From a virus, in the IMG/VR virus record IMGVR_UViG_3300006920_000305, positions 1-21,493 of that record: a stretch of 21,493 bases of DNA. One strand, 5' to 3'. Position 1 is the first letter of the stretch. Every line of letters begins with the position of its first letter. Made by a program: the position numbers and the translations under genes. Of the stretch, positions 1 through 7,432 are shown one piece after another. The notes under the pieces were generated by a model that was not told where the DNA came from, did no database searches, and saw only the letters and a list, made by a program, of their open reading frames with translations.

Positions 1-383
1 GAAATGGAGTTCCTAATGCGGAATATGGGGACGGTGGCTCGTTTCCAGAAGACGGGAATGAACATGCTTATGTGGAGCAGTTCGCTGGGGAGACGCCATA
101 TGACGGTAGCATGGATGGACTTGAAGACATTCAGGTCGAACAAGTCAACATGGCGTCTCCCCAACAACCTAGACGCATCACCGCCAATCCACAGGTATTC
201 GGGGGTGTGCCACAAGGTTTCCCTCCCCAACAACCCACACCCCCACAAGGGGGTGGGTTTCCACCTAATTTGATGGCGGCAATCCTGAGGAAGTTATCCT
301 CTTTGGAGAACAGCAATATTAAACTGGCAAGCAACATTGAGAAACTAGAGTTGGTCATTAAAAATCTTGACAAAAAGATGTGA
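1..383 (+). CDS. Partial Pro/Gly/Gln-rich protein with C-terminal coiled coil (5' end outside window)
   Basis: The reading frame is open from the left edge (first full codon at position 3) to a TGA at 381-383, so the true start lies upstream; the GTG at 72 is internal and not a convincing start. The visible 126 residues begin with an acidic Gly/Asn-rich stretch. A low-complexity middle follows, with repeated PQQP, PQG and GGGFPP elements. The last ~35 residues have a heptad-like pattern (LRKLSSLENSNIKLASNIEK) typical of a short coiled coil. The product therefore looks like a flexible linker protein with a C-terminal oligomerisation helix. I recognise no family. The clamp gene starts 16 nt downstream on the same strand, so the two are probably co-transcribed. 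Confidence 0.65.
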   Translation, partial: NGVPNAEYGDGGSFPEDGNEHAYVEQFAGETPYDGSMDGLEDIQVEQVNMASPQQPRRITANPQVFGGVPQGFPPQQPTPPQGGGFPPNLMAAILRKLSSLENSNIKLASNIEKLELVIKNLDKKM

Positions 384-399
384 CCGGTTAAAATAGACC

Positions 400-1140
400 A
401 TGAGTAAAAAGATCGTAGTTGACCGAAAAGAATTCGAGAAAAATTTCCTAGGCCCAATTAAATCTTTCTCAGCAAAGAACGAGTTTTTACCCATTCATTA
501 TGAAGGCGGAAAGCTCGTTGTTTTTTGTGCCAACAGAACGAAGGATAACGGGACACTCGCATTGTATTGTGAGCATACCCCAGAAGCTTGTGAATTGGAG
601 GAGAAAGAAGTGTTGTATATTAAAGAGCCTGATAGATTATTGAAATCCATCAGCCTGCTAGTTGATGACAGAATCACGCTAGAGGTCGCTAACCATCAGT
701 TGGTGTGTAAGACTAAAAAGACATCGTTCAAATTAACATTTTACGATCCCATCTTAGCCAAAAGGGATAAAACATTTTGGAAACCCGAGAAATTCAAAGC
801 ACTGGAGCCATCATTTAAGGAGGGATTTCTTGTATCAAAAGAAGATGTGGCGAGAATCAAGATTGCGTGTGGCACTGTCAATTCGGACAAGGTTCACCTA
901 GTAAACGAGGATGGCGGTTTATCGGTCAATATAGGTGATGATAAGACCGATTGCGTATCCACCCGCATTGAAGGTGAGAATTCGTTTAAAGATGAAGGGT
1001 GCTTCGTTAAGAATATTTTGATGTTTATGGGTAAACAACCGGTATATTTTTTCGAGTCCACGGATGGTAATTGTTTCGGGTATTACATCGAAACGGACGG
1101 TAATAAGCTTTATTATCTCGTAACCAAAATCCAATCATAG
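400..1140 (+). CDS. Sliding clamp, DNA polymerase processivity factor (T4 gp45-like)
   Basis: This 246-residue protein resembles the T4 gp45 trimeric clamp (228 residues), which encircles DNA, tethers the replicative polymerase and, in T4, also activates late transcription. The N-terminal half contains the strand-turn-strand run LVVFCANRTKDNGTLALYCE, then LLKSISLLVDDRITLEV and a DP turn. These line up with the gp45 segment around ILSLVNDD and its AADP turn. The C-terminal half, from SKEDVARIKIACG through DKVHLVNEDGGLSVNIGD, matches the gp45 layout of KAEDLQQLLRVSRG followed by TIAITVKEGKIVI. It ends in alternating beta strands (NKLYYLVTKIQ). The ATG at 400 has no clear Shine-Dalgarno. The stop is TAG. 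The next gene starts 4 nt later, suggesting one operon. The alignment is from memory; a fold search would settle it. Confidence 0.78.
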   Translation: MSKKIVVDRKEFEKNFLGPIKSFSAKNEFLPIHYEGGKLVVFCANRTKDNGTLALYCEHTPEACELEEKEVLYIKEPDRLLKSISLLVDDRITLEVANHQLVCKTKKTSFKLTFYDPILAKRDKTFWKPEKFKALEPSFKEGFLVSKEDVARIKIACGTVNSDKVHLVNEDGGLSVNIGDDKTDCVSTRIEGENSFKDEGCFVKNILMFMGKQPVYFFESTDGNCFGYYIETDGNKLYYLVTKIQS

Positions 1141-1144
1141 AATC

Positions 1145-1636
1145 ATGTCAAAAATAGAATCCACCATAACCAAATGTTCCTATATGTTAAAACGCCTGAG
1201 GGGATCAGGGTATAGAGCCGACAAGATACTAGGAAACACCGACCAGAAGAGTTTGGAGAAGGACTTTTCCGAATTCCTAGATAAAGTATTCCCTGCACAT
1301 AAATCATTTCAGAACAAAGACATCAAGGGGGTTATGCGGGAATTCCGAACGGAGTTCGTTAGGTATACATACTTAACTCCGGATTTCACCAAAGCGGATT
1401 CCCGAGTTTGGACTATTCTACTAGATGGCGGCAGGGATAACGTTCTATTGACATTATTCCGAAACTCAAAAACCACGGATGGTGGTGACCACGAATCTTT
1501 TGGTAGCGATTATTTTGAACTATATGATGGTGCTCAATTCGTGAAGCCCATTCGGATGAAGATCAACACCCACTCATTCGAAGTATTAATTCAGGAATTA
1601 AATAAGCTTGGAATAGTCAAAAAGTTCGGTAATTAA
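1145..1636 (+). CDS. Unknown protein in clamp operon
   Basis: A 163-residue protein starts 4 nt after the clamp stop and ends 5 nt before the next gene, so it is almost certainly co-expressed with the clamp. The N-terminus is basic and helical (CSYMLKRLRGSGYRADKIL). A probable beta-rich middle follows (SRVWTILLDGGRDNVLLTLFRN), then an aromatic/acidic segment (YFELYDGAQFVKPIRMKIN) and a C-terminal helix. There are no membrane segments and no Cys pairs. I do not recognise the family. Its position invites the guess of a replication or late-transcription accessory factor, but nothing in the residues proves that. Confidence 0.8.
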   Translation: MSKIESTITKCSYMLKRLRGSGYRADKILGNTDQKSLEKDFSEFLDKVFPAHKSFQNKDIKGVMREFRTEFVRYTYLTPDFTKADSRVWTILLDGGRDNVLLTLFRNSKTTDGGDHESFGSDYFELYDGAQFVKPIRMKINTHSFEVLIQELNKLGIVKKFGN

Positions 1637-1641
1637 GAGCA

Positions 1642-2058
1642 ATGGATGAATTCGATAAAGAGAGGGACGTGATGAATTCAATGGATCTCACGGAGGGTGA
1701 GGTTGAATGTATAGAGCGATTCCTCGAAGAGACGCAATATAGGATTGACGATATGTTTGAGGTTGAAAAAGCAACCAACACTAAGTTCGTTCTGGATTCC
1801 TTTAATAAGACACCCAAAGAAGATCGGAGGGTGGCTTTATTCTCAACCCTACAGGAATTCTTCTCCTGCTTCTTGCTGATGGGTTACGATTTGGAAGGTA
1901 ATGATGTATCATATAAATTCACCCCCAACAAACTGATGGATACGGCGATCAGTAAACGGGTCCAAGACGAATCCATGGAACAAAAAATGAAGGAATTGGA
2001 AATTAACAGGTTCCTATTCGGGGTAGGGGGTGGAGATGCAGAGGAATATGAGGATTAA
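1642..2058 (+). CDS. Unknown acidic protein, last gene of clamp operon
   Basis: A 138-residue, strongly acidic protein with mostly helical character: a charged N-terminus, a central hydrophobic helix (LFSTLQEFFSCFLLMGYDL), and an acidic tail after RFLFGVGGG. A hydrophobic-acidic C-terminus is how T4 gp33 and gp55 dock on the clamp, so a gp33-like role is conceivable next to a clamp gene, but I see no sequence identity to support it. The sequence GTAATTA lies 6 nt before the ATG (1629-1635) and could be a weak late promoter, though it overlaps the stop of the preceding gene. The TAA stop meets the end of the convergent hub frame. Confidence 0.8.
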   Translation: MDEFDKERDVMNSMDLTEGEVECIERFLEETQYRIDDMFEVEKATNTKFVLDSFNKTPKEDRRVALFSTLQEFFSCFLLMGYDLEGNDVSYKFTPNKLMDTAISKRVQDESMEQKMKELEINRFLFGVGGGDAEEYED

Positions 2059-2132
2059 TCCTTACATGGATCACAATCCCCACTTCTAGCCAAAATACTA
2101 TCTGACGCTTTGGTAAGAAGCTCGTCAATCTC
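2055..2132 (-). other. In-frame extension after the hub amber stop (possible readthrough C-terminus)
   Basis: After the hub TAG (2135-2133) the same frame continues for 25 sense codons to a TAA at 2057-2055. The added peptide starts EIDELLTKASDS and ends ARSGDCDPCKD. With a Gln or Glu in place of the amber codon the junction would read LTD-x-EIDELL, a natural-looking helix start. The extended frame ends in a 4-nt TTAA overlap with the convergent gene ending at 2058, like the CTAG overlap of the convergent pair at 10067-10070. Using the TAG as the stop leaves a 74-nt gap instead. It could be regulated readthrough, a recent nonsense change or a sequencing error. Confidence 0.45.
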
Positions 2133-5100
2133 CTAATCAGTTAATCCACCTTCGGATATAAAATCAACGATCTTATCAAAGTTGTCGCTACTCTTGCTAC
2201 AATCCTCGTCCAAATTAAACAATCGAGTATGTTTATAGCTGGAAGCATTCCGGTTACCCTTACCTCTAGGCTTACCATGCTCCACTGGTTCGGCTAATAT
2301 GGGTGCCGACTCAGCCGCAGCACTACCAACACGTCTAACGTCATCGTTAGTTTTTACCAGATTCATGGCTGGCCCCGCCGCAATATGACTATGTGCTGAC
2401 ACTGTCGCATTTTTAGCAGCAACTGATATAACCTTGTTACCAACAACCCTACCAATTTCGACACCAGCGACCATACCACCCATTGATATCGTAGTCTCCG
2501 TCTCATGGAATTCCTCTGGAGCAGTCAAGTGTTGCATGTAGGTCTCCCCCTCGATAAACATACCGCCCTTCACAACTTGATTAGATGCAACAGATATACC
2601 GGAATTGAATGCAACGTTCTTGTATTCCTTGCCTCCAACGGTTTGTGTCCGTGGGGCGATCTCCATATTGTCCCCAGTCAATTTGAGTAATTTACCACCA
2701 TCAATCGAAACTTCGTTATTAGATGAGATATTAACCTGATCGCCGGAGATTGTGAGGATTCTGCCCTGTATCTCGTATTGTCCTAGTGTTTTCTGAGATA
2801 TACCATTAGCACCGACCAATAGTGAGTATTTATTGGCAACCATTAATGAATACTCACCACCAGTCAAACCATTAACCGCCACATGTTCCACATGTGGCGT
2901 TGCTTGATACATAGGAAATACACCCCTACCATCAGAAGATGGGAACTGACCGACCATTGCACGTTTCCCTAAAGGATCAACTCTTATGGAGTTGAGGTCA
3001 TTCAACTCGGTTCCCACGAAACCGGTATATGACTTCGTTACATACTCTGTAATATTTCCACCGGAACCCAATTTATTTTCAAGCTCCGACATCTTCTCGG
3101 AATTAGCATTAATATCCCCCGCTATCTCATTCTTCCTTTCATCAAGATCAAATTCACCCTCTGCACTCCACGGAGAAGTTCCCGTCCCCAGACAGTTGAA
3201 ACATGCTTCACAGGTTGCATAACGCTCATCAACTTTCGAGGAACCTCCTGATAAATCCTCGGGTTCACCGTCACTAGTCGCCGCAGTAAATGTTGCCGCT
3301 TTATTAGTCTGGGTGGTAAAAGTATTCTCACCGGAACATGTTGGACATGTGGTGTTCACACCAACCCGCTCCTGTAACGAGGATGAATCCAAAGAATGCG
3401 AAGCGTCAGTCCTCTTTAATTCAAACAATTGCTGTTTCTCATGAATGGGTTTGTGGAGACTTTTTATCTCTTTGGCTATAACGATGTCCTTTTTGACATC
3501 GCCAAATTTACGGAAAATGTCACCCCTAATCAATAGGTCGTCGTCACCACCAATAAACATAGAATTGTCCCCTCGAATAGTAGAAAACCTATCAGCTTTG
3601 ATTAATTGAGACTTGTTACCAGATACAAACTCAGTCAATCCCATTTTATCAAATCCCACGGAACTGCCATGATAACCCGTGAACTTCATAGCCTCGTTAC
3701 CAGTCGTCCCCACAGTCTCAATCGAACCACCCCTTCCATTTATAAGCGATTTATCCCTATGTATACCAGCTTCACTATCACCCTCTTGTGGTAAATCCAC
3801 ACTAGGGGAACCCACACCGAATGCACTCGCGTAATCTTGAGGTGATGGGTTGTTCATAAGAACAACCGGAAAATCCAAATCCCCCCCCTCAAAAAATACC
3901 CACACATTCGAGCCGACATCAGGAATGGTAAACGAACCTCTCGATACGTTACTAACTGGACTATGTGCTATCGCTCTGGATATAGGGTTGACTTTATTAT
4001 TATCCGGCTTGTCCGTATAATCCTTAAGGTTGTTTATGAAGTTGTTTAGATCACTGAACTTTCCGACATCCTCCGCAGAGGAACCCACAGGGTATGTCTC
4101 GTTATTGAAACTCCTCCACGCACCTTTCCTAGAAACTCGAAGCACCTCAATTTCAGCCTTGACCAAATCGGTGGGTTTGCTCTTATAAAGCTCGATCTTA
4201 TTATAAAGCTCAATACCTAAATTGGTCAATTCGGTCACCGCATCTTCGGAAGCACCATTCTCTTTTAAGACAAGTTCCTCATCCACTTGCTCAGGGTGCT
4301 TATTTCCAACGCTACCGAACGCATCACTTTCGGTAATTGTGACACCACCAGACATGGGTTTAATGTAGGTGTCCATAGCCCAAGAAAATTCACTGTAACG
4401 AATACCCCCAAGGTCCATCACCGCACCAGATCCAGCCGCACCAACTTTGACGCCAGTATTCGGGTTATTGTGAGGCGCTATAAAGGTAGCACCTGAAATT
4501 TTACCCAAAGTGTTTAGCAACAGTTGATTGTACGAAGCACTATTATCCTTAATGAATGAAGCCGCCTCCTTATCACTTGCGAAAAACGGCTCGGTGAATA
4601 TAATACCTAGACCTCTCGTCTCATAACCCATATTCGCCCTACCACCGATGGGTTTGTAGAATTCTGATAGTGCCGCCAAGTAGGCATCACAATGAACCCT
4701 TTCGTCGGATGTCAAATCGCTAGGAACCGCTAATAGGAAGCTCTTTGTTGGTTCACCCGAACCACCCGAATGATCCTCTGCATTGAAATCCAAGGATATT
4801 TTACGATCATTGGGGTTTGATGAGAACGATCCAGTCTTATCAAGTATATCGTTTCTAGCTCCAACAAAAACCCTAGCAGAACCACTGTTAGTAACGGTCC
4901 CAATGTCCTTAGTATTACCACCAAAGGCATTTGCCGGTTTTTGAGAATCAACCGTATCCGAAATATTTAGTGTAAAATTATTAGGTGGCCATTTACCCGA
5001 CTTAAAATCATCAGCAATTCTGGACATACTAATGGAGGCAAAATACCCGCCAGCACCCTTACCGGACGGCAACACTATCACCCCATCTCTCAACACATTC

Positions 5101-5771
5101 CTCTCATGTATTTTAATTGCGGTATTTGTATTTACCACAGGATCGTACAACTGGCTAATCGTCCAATCGTCCCCAGATGGATTCGCACCATATCGGTCCC
5201 CATCTTTGGGACTCACCTGATACAATCCGTATGAACCACCCGGATCTACAGTAGCATTACCACTTTCATTGACCTTAAAACTAGATTCCTTTTCCGCCAA
5301 TTTGTAGAAATAGTTAGCCCAAGATTCGGCACTCCCATCGACACCATAAGTCGCACCATCTTCGGGCATGAAATCATTCAATCGACTTTGTCTAATGGCA
5401 CCTAGAAGATACCCCCTCAACTCCTCCTTATCGGCGAATCTATTTTTGTCCACACTTATAGTTCCGGTGTATTGAGGTGGACCGTCACCGACAGAACTCT
5501 GTCCACTGTAGACATATTCGGAACCACCCCCACCACCGACTAGGGGTTGCGCTACCTCTGCCCAAGGGAGAGATGCTGATACGTAATCTACCACTTTCTT
5601 ACTAAGACCCCCAAATAACTTGGTAGCGTTTGTATCCTCACCGTCAATACGCTCAATATCAGATCTATAAATTTCCCTATGAGCAGCAGGCACCCATACC
5701 TTAACTCTACCTGACTGATTGGGGTCTGTCCGTCCAAAAACGATTCCTCGGTAGTTTCCCAGATACTGCAT
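2133..5771 (-). CDS. Baseplate central hub / tail lysozyme (T4 gp5-like) with lytic transglycosylase domain
   Basis: A 1212-residue needle protein at the tip of the tail tube, expected to pierce the outer membrane and cut peptidoglycan. Residues 1-30 (YRGIVFGRTDPNQSGRVKVW) are the first strands of the gp5 OB fold. The remaining strands appear only at 612-640 (GSFTIPDVGSNVWVFFEGGD), so the fold seems split. Between them, residues 148-260 look like a lytic transglycosylase (SLT) domain: the KESSF motif with probable catalytic Glu162, then GGSYGLYQVSP. Residues 340-440 (YETRGLGIIFTEPFF) form a further module I cannot name. A Cys cluster CPTC (809-812) and CEACFNC (854-860) could bind zinc. The region ~970-1130 has the short alternating pattern of a trimeric beta-helix. 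The stop is TAG, with an in-frame extension (separate entry). The promoter-like TCTAAATA lies 6 nt before the ATG. Confidence 0.9.
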   Translation of the reverse strand: MQYLGNYRGIVFGRTDPNQSGRVKVWVPAAHREIYRSDIERIDGEDTNATKLFGGLSKKVVDYVSASLPWAEVAQPLVGGGGGSEYVYSGQSSVGDGPPQYTGTISVDKNRFADKEELRGYLLGAIRQSRLNDFMPEDGATYGVDGSAESWANYFYKLAEKESSFKVNESGNATVDPGGSYGLYQVSPKDGDRYGANPSGDDWTISQLYDPVVNTNTAIKIHERNVLRDGVIVLPSGKGAGGYFASISMSRIADDFKSGKWPPNNFTLNISDTVDSQKPANAFGGNTKDIGTVTNSGSARVFVGARNDILDKTGSFSSNPNDRKISLDFNAEDHSGGSGEPTKSFLLAVPSDLTSDERVHCDAYLAALSEFYKPIGGRANMGYETRGLGIIFTEPFFASDKEAASFIKDNSASYNQLLLNTLGKISGATFIAPHNNPNTGVKVGAAGSGAVMDLGGIRYSEFSWAMDTYIKPMSGGVTITESDAFGSVGNKHPEQVDEELVLKENGASEDAVTELTNLGIELYNKIELYKSKPTDLVKAEIEVLRVSRKGAWRSFNNETYPVGSSAEDVGKFSDLNNFINNLKDYTDKPDNNKVNPISRAIAHSPVSNVSRGSFTIPDVGSNVWVFFEGGDLDFPVVLMNNPSPQDYASAFGVGSPSVDLPQEGDSEAGIHRDKSLINGRGGSIETVGTTGNEAMKFTGYHGSSVGFDKMGLTEFVSGNKSQLIKADRFSTIRGDNSMFIGGDDDLLIRGDIFRKFGDVKKDIVIAKEIKSLHKPIHEKQQLFELKRTDASHSLDSSSLQERVGVNTTCPTCSGENTFTTQTNKAATFTAATSDGEPEDLSGGSSKVDERYATCEACFNCLGTGTSPWSAEGEFDLDERKNEIAGDINANSEKMSELENKLGSGGNITEYVTKSYTGFVGTELNDLNSIRVDPLGKRAMVGQFPSSDGRGVFPMYQATPHVEHVAVNGLTGGEYSLMVANKYSLLVGANGISQKTLGQYEIQGRILTISGDQVNISSNNEVSIDGGKLLKLTGDNMEIAPRTQTVGGKEYKNVAFNSGISVASNQVVKGGMFIEGETYMQHLTAPEEFHETETTISMGGMVAGVEIGRVVGNKVISVAAKNATVSAHSHIAAGPAMNLVKTNDDVRRVGSAAAESAPILAEPVEHGKPRGKGNRNASSYKHTRLFNLDEDCSKSSDNFDKIVDFISEGGLTD

Positions 5772-5777
5772 ACAAAT

Positions 5778-5785
5778 TATTTAGA
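5778..5785 (-). promoter_or_regulatory. Late-type promoter box TCTAAATA for the hub gene
   Basis: On the - strand TCTAAATA lies exactly 6 nt before the hub ATG (5771). It matches the T4 late-promoter octamer TATAAATA at 7 of 8 positions. No Shine-Dalgarno lies between box and start, so transcription would begin at about the AUG. Confidence 0.5.
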
Positions 5786-5806
5786 TATGCGACATAAAGT
5801 ATCAAC

Positions 5807-6790
5807 CTAAATTAGATCCGACTTAGCACCACCGACTTTGGTGTTCTGGGTTTTCCTGCCCATCATATCAACACTAGTGCTCTCACCACCGACCGAAATA
5901 ATCCGACTAACGTTTGCCGCACTATACTCATGACACATGGGGTAGATGTTATTAACCATCTTAGCCAAGTCCCCATATTGCTGGAAAATCATATTCAGGT
6001 AAACTTTACGGTTATCCAATATATCCAAGAATCCAAAAACATCCTGAGCCAGATTATAAATGTGAGCTAGCGGTTCATCCATTTTATGAAATATTTTACC
6101 ATAGGTGCATTTAGGTAGGACACGAGAACCCACCCGTTGGAATAATCTAACGTTGTTGTGGAAGTTTTCGGCATACTCTGGGAGTAACCTAACCCACGAC
6201 CCCTTCCCCAAAACGTTACTGAGTCCGGTTTCATCCAACACGCTACCTATGACATTGTCGATCATGTTTACGCTATTATCAGGGACAATGATGTTGGAGT
6301 ATACTACCCCCAGTGCTTCCGACATTTTCGTGAATAGGGGCATTTCGTTCAAACGGTCGGTGATATTATTCCTGACTGAATCAGGTAAAAGTATCCGAAC
6401 ATTATCCAAATACCCCCTAAGCAAGGTGGCAGACAAATCCTGAAAAGTAATATCGTCAATATCCCCCTCCAGATCCTTAATATCACTAATGATTCTCTGT
6501 GTGCCGATTATAGATTGTTCTATCTCAAGAATACTGTTGGTGAAAACGGGACTATCCCCAAACAAGTTTTTAGTGAAGCTCACAAGCTCCTCTGAAGCAC
6601 CTCTGTAAGGTCCGTGTAGTTCCTTCACGGTCTGTAGAGCTTCATCCACACCACCGACATTAGAGTTGATCCTACGAACCTTATCGATCAATTGGTTAGT
6701 CCTCAGGTTGTCCCTCGAAGGTAACAGGGATTCTAAATACTCCCTACCGACGATTTCGGCACCAGCTATAGGGTTGCATATATTGGACAT
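5807..6790 (-). CDS. Unknown, probably virion-associated protein upstream of the hub
   Basis: A 327-residue protein starting MSNICNPIAGAEIVG. I chose the ATG at 6790 because the frame's longer version would run back through the divergent gene and because a perfect ATAATTA box lies 5 nt before it. The sequence is mostly helical, with repeated amphipathic segments (IEQSIIGTQRIISDIKDLEGDI; LAHIYNLAQDVFGFLDILDN). A Gly/Thr-rich tail ends GGAKSDLI. There is no transmembrane segment and no catalytic motif I recognise. It lies 35 nt upstream of the hub gene on the same strand and has a late-type promoter, so a baseplate, tail or internal virion role is likely. The stop is TAG. Confidence 0.82.
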   Translation of the reverse strand: MSNICNPIAGAEIVGREYLESLLPSRDNLRTNQLIDKVRRINSNVGGVDEALQTVKELHGPYRGASEELVSFTKNLFGDSPVFTNSILEIEQSIIGTQRIISDIKDLEGDIDDITFQDLSATLLRGYLDNVRILLPDSVRNNITDRLNEMPLFTKMSEALGVVYSNIIVPDNSVNMIDNVIGSVLDETGLSNVLGKGSWVRLLPEYAENFHNNVRLFQRVGSRVLPKCTYGKIFHKMDEPLAHIYNLAQDVFGFLDILDNRKVYLNMIFQQYGDLAKMVNNIYPMCHEYSAANVSRIISVGGESTSVDMMGRKTQNTKVGGAKSDLI

Positions 6791-6794
6791 AATG

Positions 6795-6801
6795 ATAATT
6801 A
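6795..6801 (+). promoter_or_regulatory. Late-type promoter box ATAATTA for the spanin-like pair
   Basis: ATAATTA followed by 5 nt and ATG at 6807. The box and its - strand counterpart overlap in one 8-bp palindrome, and the two divergent start codons are only 16 nt apart, each at the same distance from its box. Confidence 0.6.
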
Positions 6802-6802
6802 T
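6796..6802 (-). promoter_or_regulatory. Late-type promoter box ATAATTA for the 5807-6790 gene
   Basis: Read on the - strand, ATAATTA is followed by 5 nt and the ATG at 6790. It shares the palindrome ATAATTAT (6795-6802) with the promoter box of the divergent + strand gene. Confidence 0.6.
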
Positions 6803-6806
6803 AGTT

Positions 6807-7070
6807 ATGTCGGGAGTTGGAATAGTTGCATTGATTTCAAATATAGCTAAGTATTTGGCGGCACGGGAGACCAACTTTAATGTCCGAACACTACATGACC
6901 TTTATGAAGACCAAGAAAAAATTACTTACAAAATCCTTGACCTTGAAGGTAATCCTAATGTTAATCCCGACCCTTCTCATATCATGCGGCTCAGGAAGCG
7001 TCTGGCAAACACCGAACGACTTATCGAACTTCAGGAGTCCAAAGCGTTTTCAGGTGAAAGCGGGAACTAA
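6807..7070 (+). CDS. Putative inner-membrane spanin (i-spanin-like), overlapping the lipoprotein gene
   Basis: The 87-residue product has an N-terminal hydrophobic stretch (MSGVGIVALISNIAKYLAA) that could be a membrane anchor. It is followed by charged, coiled-coil-prone helices (LHDLYEDQEKITYKILDLEG; MRLRKRLANTERLIELQES). The next gene is nested in the +1 frame over its second half and encodes a lipoprotein. Small anchored protein plus embedded lipoprotein is the classical Rz/Rz1 layout of the outer-membrane disruption step of lysis. An alternative ATG at 6792 would add MIIIV and a longer anchor, but the promoter box at 6795-6801 and its spacing favour 6807. Weak points are the short anchor and the lack of recognisable homology. 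Confidence 0.55.
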   Translation: MSGVGIVALISNIAKYLAARETNFNVRTLHDLYEDQEKITYKILDLEGNPNVNPDPSHIMRLRKRLANTERLIELQESKAFSGESGN

Positions 7071-7170
7071 AGTTGAATTCTCTGGAAAACAATACGTACT
7101 ACCTGAGAATCTCCATGTGATAACACTTGAGGAACACAAGGCTGCAATCGCTCGAAGTCTAATCAACTAA
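6904..7170 (+). CDS. Putative outer-membrane lipoprotein (o-spanin-like)
   Basis: An 88-residue protein with a textbook lipoprotein signal: basic start MKTKKK, hydrophobic core LKVILMLIPTLL, and lipobox LISC with lipidated Cys at residue 28. The mature part is ~61 residues, contains QVKAGTKVEFSGKQYVLP and ends in a helix. It overlaps the upstream membrane-protein gene by 167 nt in the +1 frame. Frame-open ATGs at 6880 and 6895 would add eight or three residues. The ATG at 6904 is preferred because the basic n-region then starts the signal peptide. Paired with its neighbour it should span the periplasm and fuse the membranes at lysis. The lipoprotein call is firmer than the spanin role. Confidence 0.65.
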   Translation: MKTKKKLLTKSLTLKVILMLIPTLLISCGSGSVWQTPNDLSNFRSPKRFQVKAGTKVEFSGKQYVLPENLHVITLEEHKAAIARSLIN

Positions 7171-7179
7171 GAAACACCA

Positions 7180-7356
7180 CTACAGATCATCGTCCCAATC
7201 AGGATCTACTGCGGTATCTGTTACTGTTGGTGTTTGTAAGTGGAGTTGTTGAAGTATTAGGATGGGGATGTCCACTTGCTCATGGGGCAACTTTCCCAGA
7301 ATTGCTAGAATATTCCTAAGGTGCCCCTCTGAGATAATGAAATTACGGTCGCTCAT
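7180..7356 (-). CDS. Small unknown acidic protein
   Basis: A 58-residue protein, MSDRNFIISEGHLRNILAIL at the start and a Asp-rich end (DPDWDDDL). It has an amphipathic helix with Leu/Ile repeats and no Cys or membrane segment. I use the ATG at 7356; an in-frame TTG at 7383 would add nine residues. It converges on the lipoprotein gene, leaving only 9 nt between stops, and no terminator is visible there. Support is moderate: it fills an otherwise empty interval of about 260 nt and has sensible composition, but it matches nothing I recognise. Confidence 0.5.
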   Translation of the reverse strand: MSDRNFIISEGHLRNILAILGKLPHEQVDIPILILQQLHLQTPTVTDTAVDPDWDDDL

Positions 7357-7398
7357 TAAACCATCATACCCTACATCACACAAACTTCAAGTTTTCTC

Positions 7399-7426
7399 TT
7401 GTTAAAAAGAATATTCGGGGTATCAT
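7399..7426 (+). promoter_or_regulatory. Sigma70-like promoter for the 5' nuclease operon
   Basis: TTGTTA (7399-7404), a 16-nt spacer and TATCAT (7421-7426), followed by GGGGGC and the ATG at 7433. Normal spacing would start transcription at or within about a base of the AUG. Both boxes are imperfect, and no late-type box is present. Confidence 0.45.
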
Positions 7427-7432
7427 GGGGGC

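Noticed and set aside
4-273. + strand open frame starting at the ATG at position 4
   Set aside because: It runs in another frame across the partial gene that is open from the window edge, and its composition is not protein-like.
131-457. Open frame on the - strand over the first genes
   Set aside because: It is antisense to the partial Pro-rich gene and the clamp start, and its composition mirrors the + strand Pro/Gly repeats.
2133-2135. Genome-wide reassignment of TAG to Gln
   Set aside because: Several genes end in TAG at positions tightly packed against neighbours (for example 1140, 9141 and 10070) and none of the long genes needs an internal TAG to be read.
5771-5810. Readthrough of the TAG ending the 5807-6790 gene
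   Set aside because: Only nine codons follow before TAA, their composition is unremarkable, and they overlap the promoter box of the hub gene.
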